Part shown: piece after piece, positions 22,587-36,119 of the stretch
Layout: every line of letters begins with the position of its first letter
Numbering within the stretch: the stretch's first letter is position 1
Origin: Haemonchus contortus
Taxonomy: Eukaryota; Nematoda; Chromadorea; Rhabditida; Trichostrongylidae
Length of the DNA: 64,000 nucleotides
Assembly: GCA_000469685.2 (NCBI GenBank)
Contig: LS997562.1
Coordinates: 5,706,015-5,770,014, forward strand
Direction of reading: 5' to 3'
Notes under the pieces: generated by a model
Databases searched by the model: none
What the model was told of the DNA's origin: nothing
Seen by the model: only the letters and a program-made list of their open reading frames with translations
Position numbers and translations under genes: made by a program

Positions 22587-25500
22587 AAGGTCAACTACAA
22601 TAAGTTTATAATAAGAAAGTTCAAGAAAAAGGAAAAGCGCTTATGCAAGATGTTTAACGGCGTAAAGACCAGGCGAAACAACCAACTGAAACAAAACGAG
22701 CGAGGCAAACGGTAAAAGAGCAGAGGTCGAAACGAAACGGGAAAAAGGAATATAAAATGCTGCCATCATTACAAATGAGCATTACAAATTGCACATGGGG
22801 GGAAGGGTCACGACACACGGAGCAGCAGACGGCGCCAAGCGACCCAATCGGGTAAAATCGATAAATGGCACTTTCGTGACGGGACCAAGACAATGGTATA
22901 TGTAAGAACCTTTAAAACAAGGTGACGCCGGGCAGCTGTGACCGGAGGGATGTCGTGAGGATTGATTATGATTGAAAACTACCTATTTTTTATATCGAAA
23001 GTACAAATCGGAGATTGCCCGCTTCAGTGAGAAATGGAAAACGATGGTTAACTGCGGTGATCAAGTCCCAGAAGAGCAAACTTTTGCAAATAGACCGTAT
23101 AGGCATTTGGTAAGAGCAGATGATAGCGAACATGACGAAATAAAAAAAGACATCAGGGCCTAATTTGTCGGGTTTTTGGACGGGTTTCGAAAGAAAAATC
23201 GTATGTCATAAAGAAAATGTTGCTGTTAGAATCATTTGCAGAGCTTCCCTGCTGAAAGAATTCAGAAAAAAAGAAACACGAAGGGCATATGAGATACGGA
23301 AAGATAAATCTAGTTCAACTGAAAAGATTTCTGCAACAACACGATGAAATTCTATACTGATCGTTTAGGAAGAAGGTTCTACAGGGAATTAACAACATTC
23401 CTATAAAAATTTCTAAAATTATCCCCAGAGTGCCTGTTAACGTGCAAATTACATATTCCAAATGCTCAAAGAATTCGGAAATAACAAATAAATGAATCCA
23501 GTTGTCATACAAGGCTGAATACCACTGGAAGACAATTTTAAACTGTGTACGTTTTGAAAAGCAAAGCAAGTAAGAACGACAAACTGTTCATTAATATGCT
23601 TCGATGAACACTGGGGTGCTATATTGAGAAAGGGAAAAGGGCAGAGGGCGGATTCACCATTCTTGTTCAAAGTAATAAGCTTGATCAGTTTCAATAACTG
23701 TGTGAAGAAGGAGGAACGGGTATATCCACGAATTTGTGGAACGGGTGACCCAGAATGTACCTCAGCAGTGAATCCTGCTCATTGTCCCCTTCCCTACATA
23801 GTCCACTAGGGAATATCGACTGGATCAAAGGGGAATAGTCGCCGCAGTGCGGCAAATCATTGCAAATAAACGGCAAAAAAAGGTTTCTAAACAGATTTGG
23901 AGAAAAAAAATGAACAAAAACAGCATAAGATGAAGGTAAAAAGTAGAGATTTGGGGTTGAAAAAGTAATAAAGAATATTTTGAGCCACAAATACTACGAA
24001 GGACATCAAGAATCGATCGACGAAAGACACCTACACCTTCTTCGTACACAGACCTAAAGATATCACTGGGTCAGCTGTGTTCTAAATTTAGGCATGGCTG
24101 CTGAAGAGTCTTCCTCCAAAACGTCCCAACAGCTGACGGCTTCGTCAATCTGCATAATATGCTATGGCGGCCTAGTTTTAACCCAATATATTATACTAGA
24201 TTTGTTGTAAATCTTAGTACAACTCTCAAAATTGAAAAATGAACTGACCGAAGAAAAGTCCTCCAAATTCCCTATCACCACGGGCACTTTGGAAAACATT
24301 TCTGTGTAACAGAACGAGCAGGCGCAGTCTTTACAACGCAATCGATACGGTATACGAAAAGCCGCAATTACACAATTTTCACTGACTCAGTGTTTCCTTG
24401 TAATTGCCGAGGGTATCGACATTCGTTCTCACTCTTTTCACTTCGAAACGTTGCTTATGTGTATCTGCTAGTCTACGGTGTGCTGCAATTTCTCGATCAT
24501 TCTTCAAATTTCGTTGAAAACTCAAGTAACTCTGTTAGCTTCGCTGTATCTAATTTTAGAAAAAGTAAATTAACTGTTATTTAATCCTAGTCTGACGATC
24601 ATTAAGTCTTGAGTAAATGGAATACTGGGTAGTCAAAACATGACGTAGCTATGCCTGTGTTTGTGTGTGAGTGGGGGAGTTTGCGGCGGCATTTCACCAC
24701 CGGCGGTCGATTCGGTCATGTGCTTCCCACTCGTTGCTGTTGCATTCCTACTTCCAATTGTTACGCTCCTCTTTGACTTTTCTGCTTCATACCCTTGGAA
24801 CCGTATCTACAGTACCTTCAAAATCATATTGAAAAAGACAAAAAGTGCATTTTCTCATTTTTTCGGCATCGCACGGTGTTTCGATGAAGCACATTCAATT
24901 TTGCCTCTTGAATAAGCATAATATAGTCTGTCGTCCGCCTCTTTCGACCATACTGAAACACAACTTTGAGGGTCTGACGGGTGTGCTCAGCTCTTAATAT
25001 AGAAACAGTAAAGAAAGCTTTCCCAATGTATGTAACGTGAGGGGTAGTGTTTATAATTCGCGCCCGCGTGGAACAGCTGAATCTGTGGGGAAGGAAATTT
25101 GAGGCCTATCGGTCAGGAAAACGCGGATTGGGACACGTTCGAAGTGTTTCCACATATCTCATTTCTGCAGCTCTTTCACTCAACACATATCTGTTCTTTT
25201 TCGCCATTGTCGCCACGTAGCCGACTGTAAACGCTCTTCACGTTTTCGATAGTAATAAATCTATAGATTCTTTTATTGCTTGCGAGGTCTTCTCTGAAAA
25301 ACATTTCATTGGAGCAATATACGTCGGCCTAGAGCACTATACTTCTTACAATAGACCTTCCAATGCTCCACTTCACACCCATTGTTCGTAGTACCATTCT
25401 TCAGGTTCTTTTGCTAGCATTTGCTGTGTAGCATTCACTCCGGCCACATTCCATACTTCCTTACGGAGTAATAGAAAACATTCAGTGTTTTGTTCACAAG

Positions 25501-26560
25501 GAAAGTCAGTTCACAATTTCCTGATTCTCCAGCCACTCTGAACCCTAATAATATTCGTTGCAAGAGTCAACCGGTTTTCTATCCGTGCATCGGTTTCGAA
25601 GGCCAAACTCGACCAAAAGCTCACATTATCTGTGTTCTGTCCTTATTTTTAGAAGCATTGTAGCCCTTCAATTCCATTCTTACCTTTCGTGCGTCTAAAA
25701 CTCTTTGCTAATCTGAACTGAACCACTGAATCGCCCGGATCTTTCCGATAGGGCGAGGAGACAGGGAATTCGCTCTGAATGAGGGAAATTTTCAAAAACA
25801 AAAAGTTGCCAATAGACGCTATCACTAGGGTTCGGAGCCTCATTATCTGACTAAAGTCGCAGATGTACCATGATTATTAGTATGCGCGACCAAACGTCAG
25901 GCCTCTAATCATCGCTAGCCCCTTGTCTGACCTCTTTGTGTGAACGATGCCTCGCTATTGTGCGAATGTCCTCGACGAACGCCTAAGCCAACATCTCACA
26001 TCATTTCAGAGCTGACCCCTACATCACACATACAATGCGAGAAGCATGAATAGGCACCCTAAACGTAGCCACGATTGTAGACGACATAACTTCGTGAGAA
26101 AGTCTGTATTTGGAGAAATGAACCGCAAGCAGTGTAGACGTCGAGTTGTGATTCGCTGAACTGGTAGTCAGCCAATCAGAAATGTGACAAATAAGTCTGA
26201 AGACATTCGGAATAATGATACCATGATTCGTGGAAAAATCGCAGAAAGGCATATAAAACGGTTTTCATGAGTGAGTTTTGAGGTTCGCTCCTCACAGGGC
26301 CATGATTCGAGTTCTTTTTTTCTCACTTCGTGCGCTGAAAGTGACTTGATAAAATGAGACTCTTGGATTTCTCGATTCCAAAAATAAAAAAATATGATAT
26401 TACTGACACCGAACGACAAGGCACCTGAACGGAAGAGTTACAAGTCATTTATTTCCCGGCGTTGTAAACATTCTATTCAGATCAGCGAGTGAAGGGACAG
26501 AAACATCAAGAGGGCATATTTTTGGTATAGGATATTTGAGAAGGAGAAAGGGTAAAGTTT
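22587..26560. other. Upstream region of hrp-2 and intergenic DNA
   Basis: I see no supported exon in these 4 kb. The open frames are short and have no convincing flanking splice sites. The hrp-2 promoter should lie just above 22600, where an acceptor-like TTGTAG (22595-22597) precedes the start codon. Confidence 0.4.
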
Positions 26561-26565
26561 TTGGT

Positions 26566-26812
26566 TGGAGTGCGCCCACGCATTCGACTTTCGTTCAGGA
26601 TCGTAGTGGCGCATTGAATGCGTTTTTCGCCGACACTATGAAATGCGGTGGTCAGCCGATGTACAAGTCAGTGCTTATATCTTCCTAGACCAATTAGTCG
26701 AATGCGAAGAGATGAAAAGCGTAGTTGAATTGGGCAGATGTCCAAGCAGGATTCGATCACCGGTCATGCGTGTAGCGCGCCACTTGCCTTCCCACCCTAT
26801 CGCCGAAATAGT
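26566..26812 (-). repeat. tRNA-derived SINE, copy 3
   Basis: On the minus strand it carries the tRNA-like head (GGCAAGTGGCGCGCTACACG, then box B-like GGTGATCGAATCC). It then has the GACTTGTACATCGGCTGACC core and the TTCAGGATCGTAGTGG region in mirror orientation. It is diverged, with an internal rearrangement around 26700. Confidence 0.65.
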
Positions 26813-29340
26813 TATAAACAAAAAACGTGTAAAACAAACGTGACTATGCACTTAGCATGTGATAATGGTAACAATGAACCCACCTCTTGCTGTTTTCAGC
26901 TTCGAACCTGGCTTTTTTGTGTCTTTTACGTCGTATACGGTTGGAAACCAAACCCTAGTTTAGTCAGTATTCATCTTTACTTCCAAAGAGTTATTTGAAA
27001 CAATTCCAATTTCCTTTATCATTACCAAGCCTCACCGTACTTCCTTATCAAACGAATACCTTGTACACTTCAAGATATCATTTTTTGTATACTCATAATT
27101 TACCAGTCAAACTATATAACGTAGAAATCGTCACCTGTCAATAGGTATGAAGACAGCAGACGCAAAACTATTCAGTTCTCAAATTGGACAAGTCGATTTG
27201 TTTGAAAATAATTACTCTTTCAGCGGTTCTCTGGTAAAATGGCTCCTAAGCAATACATAATCTGGGTATGATCAGAATAATTCCTCTGAAAGAATCTGAT
27301 TTTGACGGCGCACGCCTCACCTGAAGATACATGAGTCTGTGATGAATTTTGTAAGTACTGGAGTGAAACGATCGAAATGCTCAATTTTCAACTTAGCAAC
27401 TAATTTTGAGTGTGGGACAATTCAGTATCGCAGAAACAATTGAACATCTACTGGGCTAATGCACGGACTTGCTTGGGCCTGCAACTATTCATGGAATTTT
27501 TTCTGTTTTCTTTTTCATAAGCAAGTATTCCATCGATTTGCCAGCTGCTATAGGGGGTAGGAAGCCCTTTATGGCCTATGGATGTGTGCATAGCGACACC
27601 AAGGGCCTTATCACTACGACACCACTCTACAATCCTAATTGGACCCCAGATTTACGATTTATCAAAGAAAACGTCTTTTTTTCAAAAGCATCCAATTCTG
27701 AAATACGCATGAACGTAATCAAGGAGTTTTCTTACCCAAAAGTAAAGTACACTTCTAGGAAAGTAAACTGAATAGAAAGTGTGTCAGGTATTAGGAGAAG
27801 TGAAGTTTTGAAACTGATGATGAGCAAAGAATATTTTTGAACTCATTGGAATCTTTGGAGGGGGACTTTCAAATTTGTCCACTGTCTAAGTGCGGTGGTT
27901 TAATAGCACTTCAGCAGTGCCTTCTTTAGGATTCTAATAAAGACTCTAGAATTTTAATAATATCTCTTAGTCATTCTGCGACTTTAAATTAAAATCAACT
28001 AAACAGATTTGTCATGCAGAAAGTGTTCAAAAATAGTGACCCATATTATGGGCTAATTATTCAAATTTCTGAGATTTTGTTACAAATTCCTGTCATTTTT
28101 TATTACAACTTTTCAATAATCGTTCATGGTACTTCTTCAGTATTCATTAAGGTTTACATGATATTTTCTTGAAATTGCTCCATCAAATTTGGCTCTCTGA
28201 ACTCGTAAATAACTTTTTTATCACCTAGCCTATTGTGGAACTTCTATTGGCCTCAAAACATTCCATATACCCCATAGCATTCTGTTATTCGAAACTGATA
28301 ATCCCTCCTTATCATTTCTGGTAACATTTTTCTCTAATCGCACTTTTTTCGCATCATTCTTACCACTATCCGCCACTACTTTCAATTTCTTCGAAGATGT
28401 TCACATCTAAGAATAGAACTGAAACCTACAAGTGAGAATCTCCGAAATTCCATCGAAGTCGCGATATTTTTCAAACGCACCGGATGTAACTGAACTATAA
28501 ATGATTGGCTACTGCCGCTGGCTTTGGAATTATATCTGAAAAGGAACGGATCTTCAAAAAGCTCCTATGAAGAAGACGATTCCAGTGTTACAAAATAAAT
28601 CCTTCATTCAATCTTCCTTTCGAAGGGCGTTTCTTCAAAACACTATGGCATTTCGCTTTTTTCTCACGGAATGTTCCGCTCACTTTTAGTCCTGACATCT
28701 TAAAAATCGAGAAATTACTTCTATTCAGCGGAATTCCATCGACTTGGATACTTGATTAATTTATTGCTAAATGGAAAAGCTTGGTTGTGTTATAGGCAGT
28801 AATTACCTTTTTCGCATGATTTTCTTTGTAATTACTCACATCTAGCAATTGAAGCGATATTCTCATGTGTTAAATCCCCGGCCATCGTATATCCATCATC
28901 ACCATCACCCATTAAGGGCCATCTGTTCACATTCAAAAGCGTTGCTAACAGCGTTACTGTTTGTTGGCAGCGTGCCCATTCATTCGGAGCATTTTGAATT
29001 CGCGCCATTCTTTATGTCTTTCGCGCTCCACTTTCCGCATTCTGTCTCGTCACGCTTGTCACCTGCGTCTTCACTATGACGCGCTGTCTAGCAAGACCAC
29101 GCCCACTAGCGTTTTGGTCGAAAAGGGCGCGAGTGCATAGCGTTGGCGTGGTCACTCAGCTACATAGTTTTTGTCCCCTATGGTCGTGTGGGTGGGTCAT
29201 TGCGTCCAATTCGGTCTTGATGGCCAAGATTGCCCATCTTACTTCTGAACCATCCTCCAGCTCTACTTATCTGATGTGTTTGTTGTTTATACGTGCAATG
29301 ATAACTCGTTTCCCAGTGCTGAGACTCTTTCGAGTAAGGC
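26813..29340. other. Intergenic, AT-rich, no supported gene
   Basis: A 100-codon plus-strand frame at 27472-27771 follows a weak acceptor and ends with a stop, but I cannot recognise a domain. No other credible feature was found. The last kilobase is the upstream region of the HMG-box gene. Confidence 0.4.
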
Positions 29341-29355
29341 TTATTGTTCTTTCAG
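29341..29355 (+). promoter_or_regulatory. Probable spliced-leader acceptor of the HMG-box gene
   Basis: A polypyrimidine tract ending TTCTTTCAG lies 11 bases upstream of the start codon and has no matching upstream coding exon. This is the usual position of a nematode SL trans-splice site. Confidence 0.5.
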
Positions 29356-29366
29356 CGCATAGTACA

Positions 29367-29791
29367 ATGGGTCGCCCAAAGAAGACTGCTGCTGCCTCAT
29401 CGCCCAAAAAAGTCAAGTCGCCCAAGATGAAGGCCGAAAGGAAGAAGAAGGACCCGAATGCACCGAAACGCGCCCAATCCGCTTATATGCTGTGGTTGAA
29501 CGAGAACCGCGCTAAACTGTCGAAGCCAGGAATGAGCGTTGTTGATGTGTCCCGGGTGAGTTGCATGACCTTACAATTTTGACATTTTATTGTTTATCGA
29601 TTTTGAATGTTTGAACGTTGTGGTTCTTTCAGGCCGCCGGTGTTGAATGGGCTACAGTGAAGGACAAGTCGAAATGGGAAAAGATGGCAGCCGAGGAGAA
29701 GAAACGGTACGAGAAAGAAATGGCCGCATACAAAGCTGGAGGATCATCCGGTTCATCGCCAAAAAAGTCCGGAAAGGCTAAGACGAAGTAA
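29367..29791 (+). CDS. Small single HMG-box chromatin protein
   Basis: Two exons, 29367-29555 and 29633-29791, are joined in phase 0 by a 77-base GTGAGT...TTTCAG intron and give 115 residues. A basic N-terminus starts [15 protein letters not shown], with AT-hook-like GRPKK and SPKK repeats. One HMG box spans about residues 29-98 ([39 protein letters not shown]). The tail is Lys/Ser-rich. Such proteins bend DNA and act in chromatin organisation. The size and single box fit the HMG-1.1/NHP6-like group. The box also resembles that of SSRP1 (HMG-3/HMG-4), but the protein is far too short to be SSRP1. A TTCTTTCAG acceptor ends 11 bases before the ATG, so the mRNA is probably trans-spliced. An AATAAA at 30107 fits a 3' UTR of about 320 bases. 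Confidence 0.93.
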
Positions 29792-30106
29792 ACACTTATA
29801 ACACGATTCCTGTGTGTATGTGTACTTCTCAGCTCACAATACCTCATTCTTTCCTCACCCCACGTTTTTCATAGTTTGCATGTGTCACACATGTGCCCCA
29901 TATGTGTGGCACGCTACTGATGATCATGATCATTGTACAATATTAATAATGATGTTTCTTTTCATGCTATTCTTGTAGCGAGCGTAAGCTTGCAAGTATT
30001 GGTCTTGTAAATGTCGTGGTGGGCGTGCCTCCGTGGTTATTGTGTCTATGCATTTGATTTTCTGATTTGATTGAGTGCGATCTCTGATCATAATAATGGG
30101 ACGACC

Positions 30107-30112
30107 AATAAA
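30107..30112 (+). terminator. Poly(A) signal AATAAA of the HMG-box gene
   Basis: A canonical AATAAA lies about 315 bases after the stop codon, followed by an A-rich cleavage region. Confidence 0.6.
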
Positions 30113-30835
30113 GTATAAAAAACAAAAGTGAAACTCGTCTGTGGATGAATGTGACCTGGCTTTGTGAGAGGATTTGAATCAGGTTGGCTGAGCGATGTTC
30201 TATGGGACGTGGGACGGGATCGTCGCAATGAAAACCAAGTTATACGACAGACACTAAAGAATAAGATCGATGCCTGTTGATTGTTGTCGAGGTATTACGA
30301 TGAGGTAGACAGCGGAACACGTTATATATGTGATAGGTAACCGGTTAGCATGGATTGAAACTTTCATTCGATTCATCCAAGCTGAAAATACCAAAACAGA
30401 TGCACATTTGAACCAAAAACTGTTTTTGAGTTTTACGGCGAAGGGAATTTTGACAGGATTAATGGGTGGATGACATTGCTGGTGGAGTGCAAACAAGCGA
30501 AAGGTTGATGGCAGTTTGTTCTATGGGAAACACCAGAAAGGAAGAGGTATGTAGCGATCGGTCGGGAGAAAAGGGAAATCGCCTAAAAGGCTAAGATGTC
30601 CGAGTTAACCATTCACAATGTTCGACTTGGAGGATCCATGGTTCTCCCTCTTCGCGGATTCCCGGAGATTTTATATAACATGAATCTAACCGAAGCCGGA
30701 CGGCTTTCCCGACAACTTTCCGGAGTTTCTGACCAGAACGATGGCTACCAGAAATGCAGTGAAGTAATTAGGAAGAGGTACAATGACTAATGAAAGCTCT
30801 AGAAACCTCTACACAGATGTTTTTTCCCCTGAATG

Positions 30836-31335
30836 AGATACCGATGGGTGAAAATTTATCTGGTAAGTGGGGCGCTCTTTTGAATCATTGAGGGCTATAG
30901 CGCAGGGAAGGAAGAGTAGCCGACTTTGCGAGCCCGTAATGGTGCCTAGGAAGTTTTTACAGCTCTTTTATATTGAAATATATTTTTTAATTTAAAGGGA
31001 AGAGAAGGAGCCCGGGGCGGGTGAGCCAAATGGATATTCAATTCTTATCCTGCACGAGTTCTGAAAACTGGATAAAAACAATCCTTTTGGTTAAAAACGA
31101 TCCCTAAGGCACAAGTAAGTTCGGCTAGCCTCCTTTCCTTGCTCTCTAGCCCTCAATGATTTAATGGCTGCTTTCATAGTCCGCCGGCCGGGGGCGGCGC
31201 TTGCCCCTTGTTTACGACTGAATCTTGGTCGATATGCTGGCCGAGTAGTCCCGGACTATGAAAGCAGCCAAAGAGCGCTGCCCCTCCCCCCACCCCCTCA
31301 GCTACATTTTCATCTACCGATTTCACCTAAGCCAC
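30836..31335. mobile_element. G-rich foldback/MITE element
   Basis: The outer ends are inverted copies: CCGATGGGTGAAAATTTATC plus GGGGCGCTCTTT on the left, and AAAGAGCGCTGCCCC plus CATTTTCATCTACCGA on the right. A second pair, ATCATTGAGGGCTA at about 30883 and its mirror near 31160, lies inside. The right part contains a 19-bp perfect hairpin pair. The terminal motif GGGTGAAAAT followed by G-rich sequence resembles the element at 1414-1846, so both may belong to one family. Confidence 0.6.
31165..31270. repeat. Palindromic sub-module with 19-bp perfect arms
   Basis: TGGCTGCTTTCATAGTCCG at 31165-31183 is exactly inverted at 31252-31270, around a GC-rich 68-base centre. It is nested in the foldback element. 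Confidence 0.75.
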
Positions 31336-33700
31336 ACTAGGTACCTTCCAAAGCATGATAAGAAGTGTAAGAAGTGGACCTTACTGCAGGCGGTCGTCGC
31401 TTTGGAGCCCGACAAGCTATCGGACCTACAGCCTGAGATTCCTGGCCTGAATAGGCGCCTGAACAGAATGCCAAGTGATAAAAATGAAATTAAGTGATTG
31501 GTAACATCATGTAACTTCAGTTTTGCTAAATTCCAAAAGCGCCGCACAGCTGATGTACCTTCCCTTAGTGCTTCATTGAAAAAGGAGTAAGGAGGAGATG
31601 GAGTGGGTACAAGTAATCATCTATTATACTCACCACTTGAGGACCTATTACTTGCCAGAAACAAGTCCTCCATTGTGCCTAAGTCGGGTAAACGCCACTG
31701 AAGAATTGAAGGGCTGGCTTGTATATGAGCTGGGTGGACTATCCATTGAATAAGGCAAGTGCCTTCTTACAGGTAAAAATGAAGTGTATCAGAAGTGCTT
31801 GGTTCTCAAAAAGGCGATTGATACATACCCTACAGCCTACCCTACATTTATCGAGCTAATCTCTTTTCCTCTTAGTCTCCATTTCCCTCCATTTCAAGTA
31901 CATTCACCTACTTTGCCACCATGAAACCTGTTGCGATAGAGGCGAAGATGGAACCTGGAACGGCTCCCATAGTGCGACTGCAGTCTTCAATCTTCAGCCG
32001 TTCTTTGAGATACTCCGTCATCAAAAAACCGGAAAATACTGTAAAAAGTTAGATCGAGCGATTTCACACTTTCTTAGTGGTCCCATCAACATTTTCACTA
32101 GAAAGACGATTCGGAGATTTCTCCAACGACCCACCAAAGTAAATACATGAACCGTAACATTATGTGCAGATCTCAACTACCGCTTGCACTACCTACGGAC
32201 GATTTTCGATAAATACTATAGTATAAGTCATGGGAGGCTCTAATATAAGACCAACAGCCAACCTTACCTGGTATGACATCAAGTAAAGATGCAAATAATT
32301 ATAAGACGCCTACGCACCTCAAATTTATTCCAGAATTTCAAATGCCAGATAAATGCATGGCTTGTGCCAAAAGAGTTCGATAAGTTTAGAATTAGCGAAT
32401 AAAGTGATACCAAACATGCTCCAGGTGGGCACAATGAGCAGCTTCTAATATCAGTCCAATATCAGTCAGCGGCTGATAGCTAATGACACCTCCATCCTTC
32501 CACCCTGAGTGGCTACTTTATTACGACGATGATATAAATTCCTAGCCCCCCCCCCCCCCTTCACCTTATTCAACTTGCGCCATCACAAAATCTATTCGCA
32601 TCAATAAAAAAAAGTGCAGAATTGGGAATTCCATGAGTTCCGGGAGCGCGCCACGCATTAAGTCCTATTCGGAAAAACAAAATAGAGTGTACAAGTTGAT
32701 AGCTTCATCTCATACAGTATTTAGCAAAATATTTGTCGCCAATAAATTCGCTAACGAAGCATCGCGCGACGTTTTGACGTTTGATCGAAATGGTGGAGTC
32801 ATCTGGACGCGTTTAGGACTATCTAGAGGCTAAGAGATCAGTTGACACAATTCATAACGAAGGGTGGTCAGAATAGGGAGAATTCGTGAAGACACATGAA
32901 CCAGTTTCCATGGAAGCCCTCTCTCGATGGACACGATTCGAAGGAAACTTTGATGCATGGCACGCGGAAGTGCATATGGGCTAATACCTAGATGTCCTAG
33001 CTTTATTTAAATCAGCCGTCCTACACCCAGCCCCATTTGCACCCGTTGATCAGAGCGAAAGAAGTTGCTCTTACACATGTGATCAGGTGATTTATTCTCG
33101 AATCAAACCCAAACATTATTAGGCGAGTTTTCCATCCTCCTGAAAACAGCGAGTTGGTACTGGACATTTCTAGGAGTAACGCCAGCAGATCTTTGCGATC
33201 CACTATCCCAGCTGATGGCACTTCCAGAGCTATCTTCTCTGAAAGTCAGCTGTATGTATGCCGCACTTCAAGAAATAGCTCGATCAACACCATGCAATTC
33301 TTCCTTTCACCAATTCCCTTTCAAAACACTGAATAATAATTGGTGGAGAACATGCCTGGTGAAAGGGAATAGAGTAACGTATTAAACTGCCCTTGACAGA
33401 ACCAGTACTGCACCTGAATGCCGCTGTAAACTTTATGGACAATATGATAAGTAAAATAAGTATGCTCACGGTTCTGAAAAGGCATTCCTAGATGTATCGT
33501 AACGACTATAATAAAAGATAGCGGAATTTAGTGGCTGGCAAATTAAGTACCGTGAGTGGCGTTTCTACCAACCTGTCCTGCTTGGTATAATTTCACTTTT
33601 CGCTTGAATTCGTAATGACACTCTCTCAAAATCATCTTTTCAAAATCAAAATCACCTCAATAGGTATCTTTTCGAAGGACAAAGCCTTCAGCGTCAATTG
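31336..33700. other. Intergenic, nothing recognised
   Basis: No supported exon, RNA or repeat was seen apart from a C-tract near 32547. Confidence 0.35.
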
Positions 33701-33711
33701 ATTTCGTTTTT

Positions 33712-33955
33712 GGGCTGCGCCAAGCATTCGAATCCCATCCAGAACCTCATTTACAGTGCATATGAGGCCAATGACTTGCGGTGGCCAGCCAAGGCACAAG
33801 TCGCTACTTTTATCCTCCCAGACGAGTCTGATATTAATTAAGCGACGTAGAATGGATGGTTAACTAGGCCAGAGCGTATACCGATGCGAGATTCGATCTT
33901 CGGACCATAGTGCGTGGTATGCGCCACTTGCTACTACACCCCCTCCCCCGAGAAA
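33712..33955 (-). repeat. tRNA-derived SINE, copy 4
   Basis: Minus orientation. The head is GGTGTAGTAGCAAGTGGCGC, followed by box B-like GATCGAATCTCGCAT. The core GACTCGTCTGGGAGGATAAA and GGCCACCGCAAGTCATTGGC are well kept. Confidence 0.7.
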
Positions 33956-35066
33956 TCGCAGCTAATCCTTCTTTTTCACACAAGAGAACAGCGGGAATCG
34001 TTTAAGTGATCGAAAAATAAAAAAAAGGTTTTTTGAACTACATGGTTCTCAAAATCAGTAAGGATAATACAGCGTGTTGATGGGATAGGCATGATTCTTC
34101 ATGTCCCTCAGGTAGTATGGGCTACTTTATGATATACTAGCGTCACGTTTACCAGTGGGATGCTCGGTCGAGATGAAGGCCAGGCCTACTCCTTCGGGTA
34201 CTATTGCAAGGTGACAAGCCAGCACTGATATGGACGTCCATTAAGACGTTTTCCGGGCACACCAATTAGTCTTCGACACCGTGTTCATTCGCTCGCGAGA
34301 ATATGGCCGTAGCATTGGAGGCTATACCGGCTTGTTACGATTGTTTCTTAAATGAGTGACCTCGGCCGTCCGGCCCACTGTTTTTTCCTCCACTTTCGAA
34401 GCGATAAATTCGTTGAGATGCGGACTTGTGGGTAAGTTCGAAACAGGGCCAGCTTGATTCTTACAGCCATGGAAGACTTGTTCTGCGGCGTGATTATACC
34501 GCTCGTACCGCGCGGAAAACTTGTACGTTGGTCCACCGATATACAGCTTTACTTCCGTGAGAAGCCCTGTTAGCAATCGCTAGTGAGGTCGCATCTGATT
34601 AGCAGTGAGGGTCGGGATGAAGGACATTTTAAGAAATGGAGCGAGCCCATAGCATGGACGGAGGTCCAACAGGACCAACTTAGTGTCCCCCCTCTTTGTT
34701 TTCTCCAAGAGACAATTTTTTAATTACAATGTCCTCCCAGTAAGAGGATTAAGAAGATCACACTGATAAGCCATGCATTCGGTTCCCATTCAGATCTAAA
34801 ACATGGTACAATGTTGAGGCTAATATAACAACTTTTCGATAAATGTTTATCCCCTTAACCGGGTTCCAAACTAAAACATTCTCTATTTTGCTGTCCAATT
34901 ATGCTCGATTTCACACGACCTATTTTCCAATCAAAATTTGGCAACGCCCACTTGTAAATATGCAAATGTGTGCAATTTTCTGTAACATTTTTCTTTATTA
35001 TAACTAGATTTTTGCAAGGGTAACAACAAGACGGGAGATATTTAAAAGGCCAAATTTACATACATA

Positions 35067-35591
35067 CAGTAGCGCTCAAAAGTCTTCGGTGAAATGGTTC
35101 TTCAGCCGTACTTTTCAGTCGTAACTCCTTTCCTACTGGATCCAATCATGCAAAATTTCTATATTTTGAGCGTGGGTGTATTGTGAATCTTTACCACTAT
35201 TGAATTGCAATCTTTTCATGTTCCAGATATTCCAAAGAGCATGAACTCAAAATCGACTGAAAATACAGATGATGATCCTTCTAGAACCTTTTTGCTTTTT
35301 ATCACGTCAAGAGTGTTCGAGCGGTAACGCCGATTACTATAGATGAAAAAAACGCACATAAGGTGCGAATAAGTGCAGACGTCAACAACTTTAGTTTAAC
35401 AAAATGTGCTACGGCAACAAACACCTTACTCTACCTGTGGATATTGCAGCTTTGCAGTGAAACAAGGTTGGGTAGAGTGAAATATACTCTAGTTAGACAT
35501 ATCCATATTTCGTGTCATTCGATCCACTAAGAAGAAAGTTATGAACGAAAAAGCGTCGAAGCATTTCACCGAAGACTTTTGAGCGCTACTG
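35067..35591. mobile_element. 525-bp TA-flanked MITE, copy 2
   Basis: Same length and orientation of sequence as the copy at 13646, with about 90% identity by eye. Its terminal repeats are better kept: CAGTAGCGCTCAAAAGTCTT at one end and AAGACTTTTGAGCGCTACTG at the other, with TA on both flanks. Confidence 0.85.
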
Positions 35592-36119
35592 TATATTTAA
35601 GGGAGAACTTCCTCTGAATCCTGTCTTTCCAATCTTATCCTAGCATATGATTTTCTTTTTCTTTTTATGGCTGCATAACACCTCTTCTCGCATTTTCAAA
35701 GGTAATCCATTTTCGGGGGAAAAAATCGGGCTAAATTCATTTTTCACTTCGACTGTAGCCGTCGATCGTTGCTGCTTAGGTAGATTGACATGGAGATAAA
35801 GCGAGCGCCTGTCAATGACTTCCGAACAACTACATTCAACCGAAACAAGCGAGGTGAATCTCCAAACATCGGAGAAACGATACCAAGATGAGCCGCGCAT
35901 CTGTTTTCTGGTCGGATTAGAGCTTCACAATTGATGTGGGAATATCTCAAAAGTGAGAGTAGTTCAGTACCTGATAACCAAATATAGAAGAAGGATCTTT
36001 CGACCTGGAAATTTTGAGCGAATTACCTGCCACTGTCCCACTTTCCCCAACGATCTTTTTTCGATGTCTTGGGATATGGTGTTACAATCCCATATCAGAC
36101 AAAATGCTCCCTCTATTTG

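Noticed and set aside
27469..27771. 100-codon plus-strand frame
   Set aside because: It follows a TTCATAAG that could be an acceptor, but there is no recognised domain, no partner exon and the codon use is AT-biased.
29076..29366. Upstream in-frame extension of the HMG-box protein
   Set aside because: A TTCTTTCAG acceptor lies between it and the ATG at 29367, and the extension has no family resemblance.
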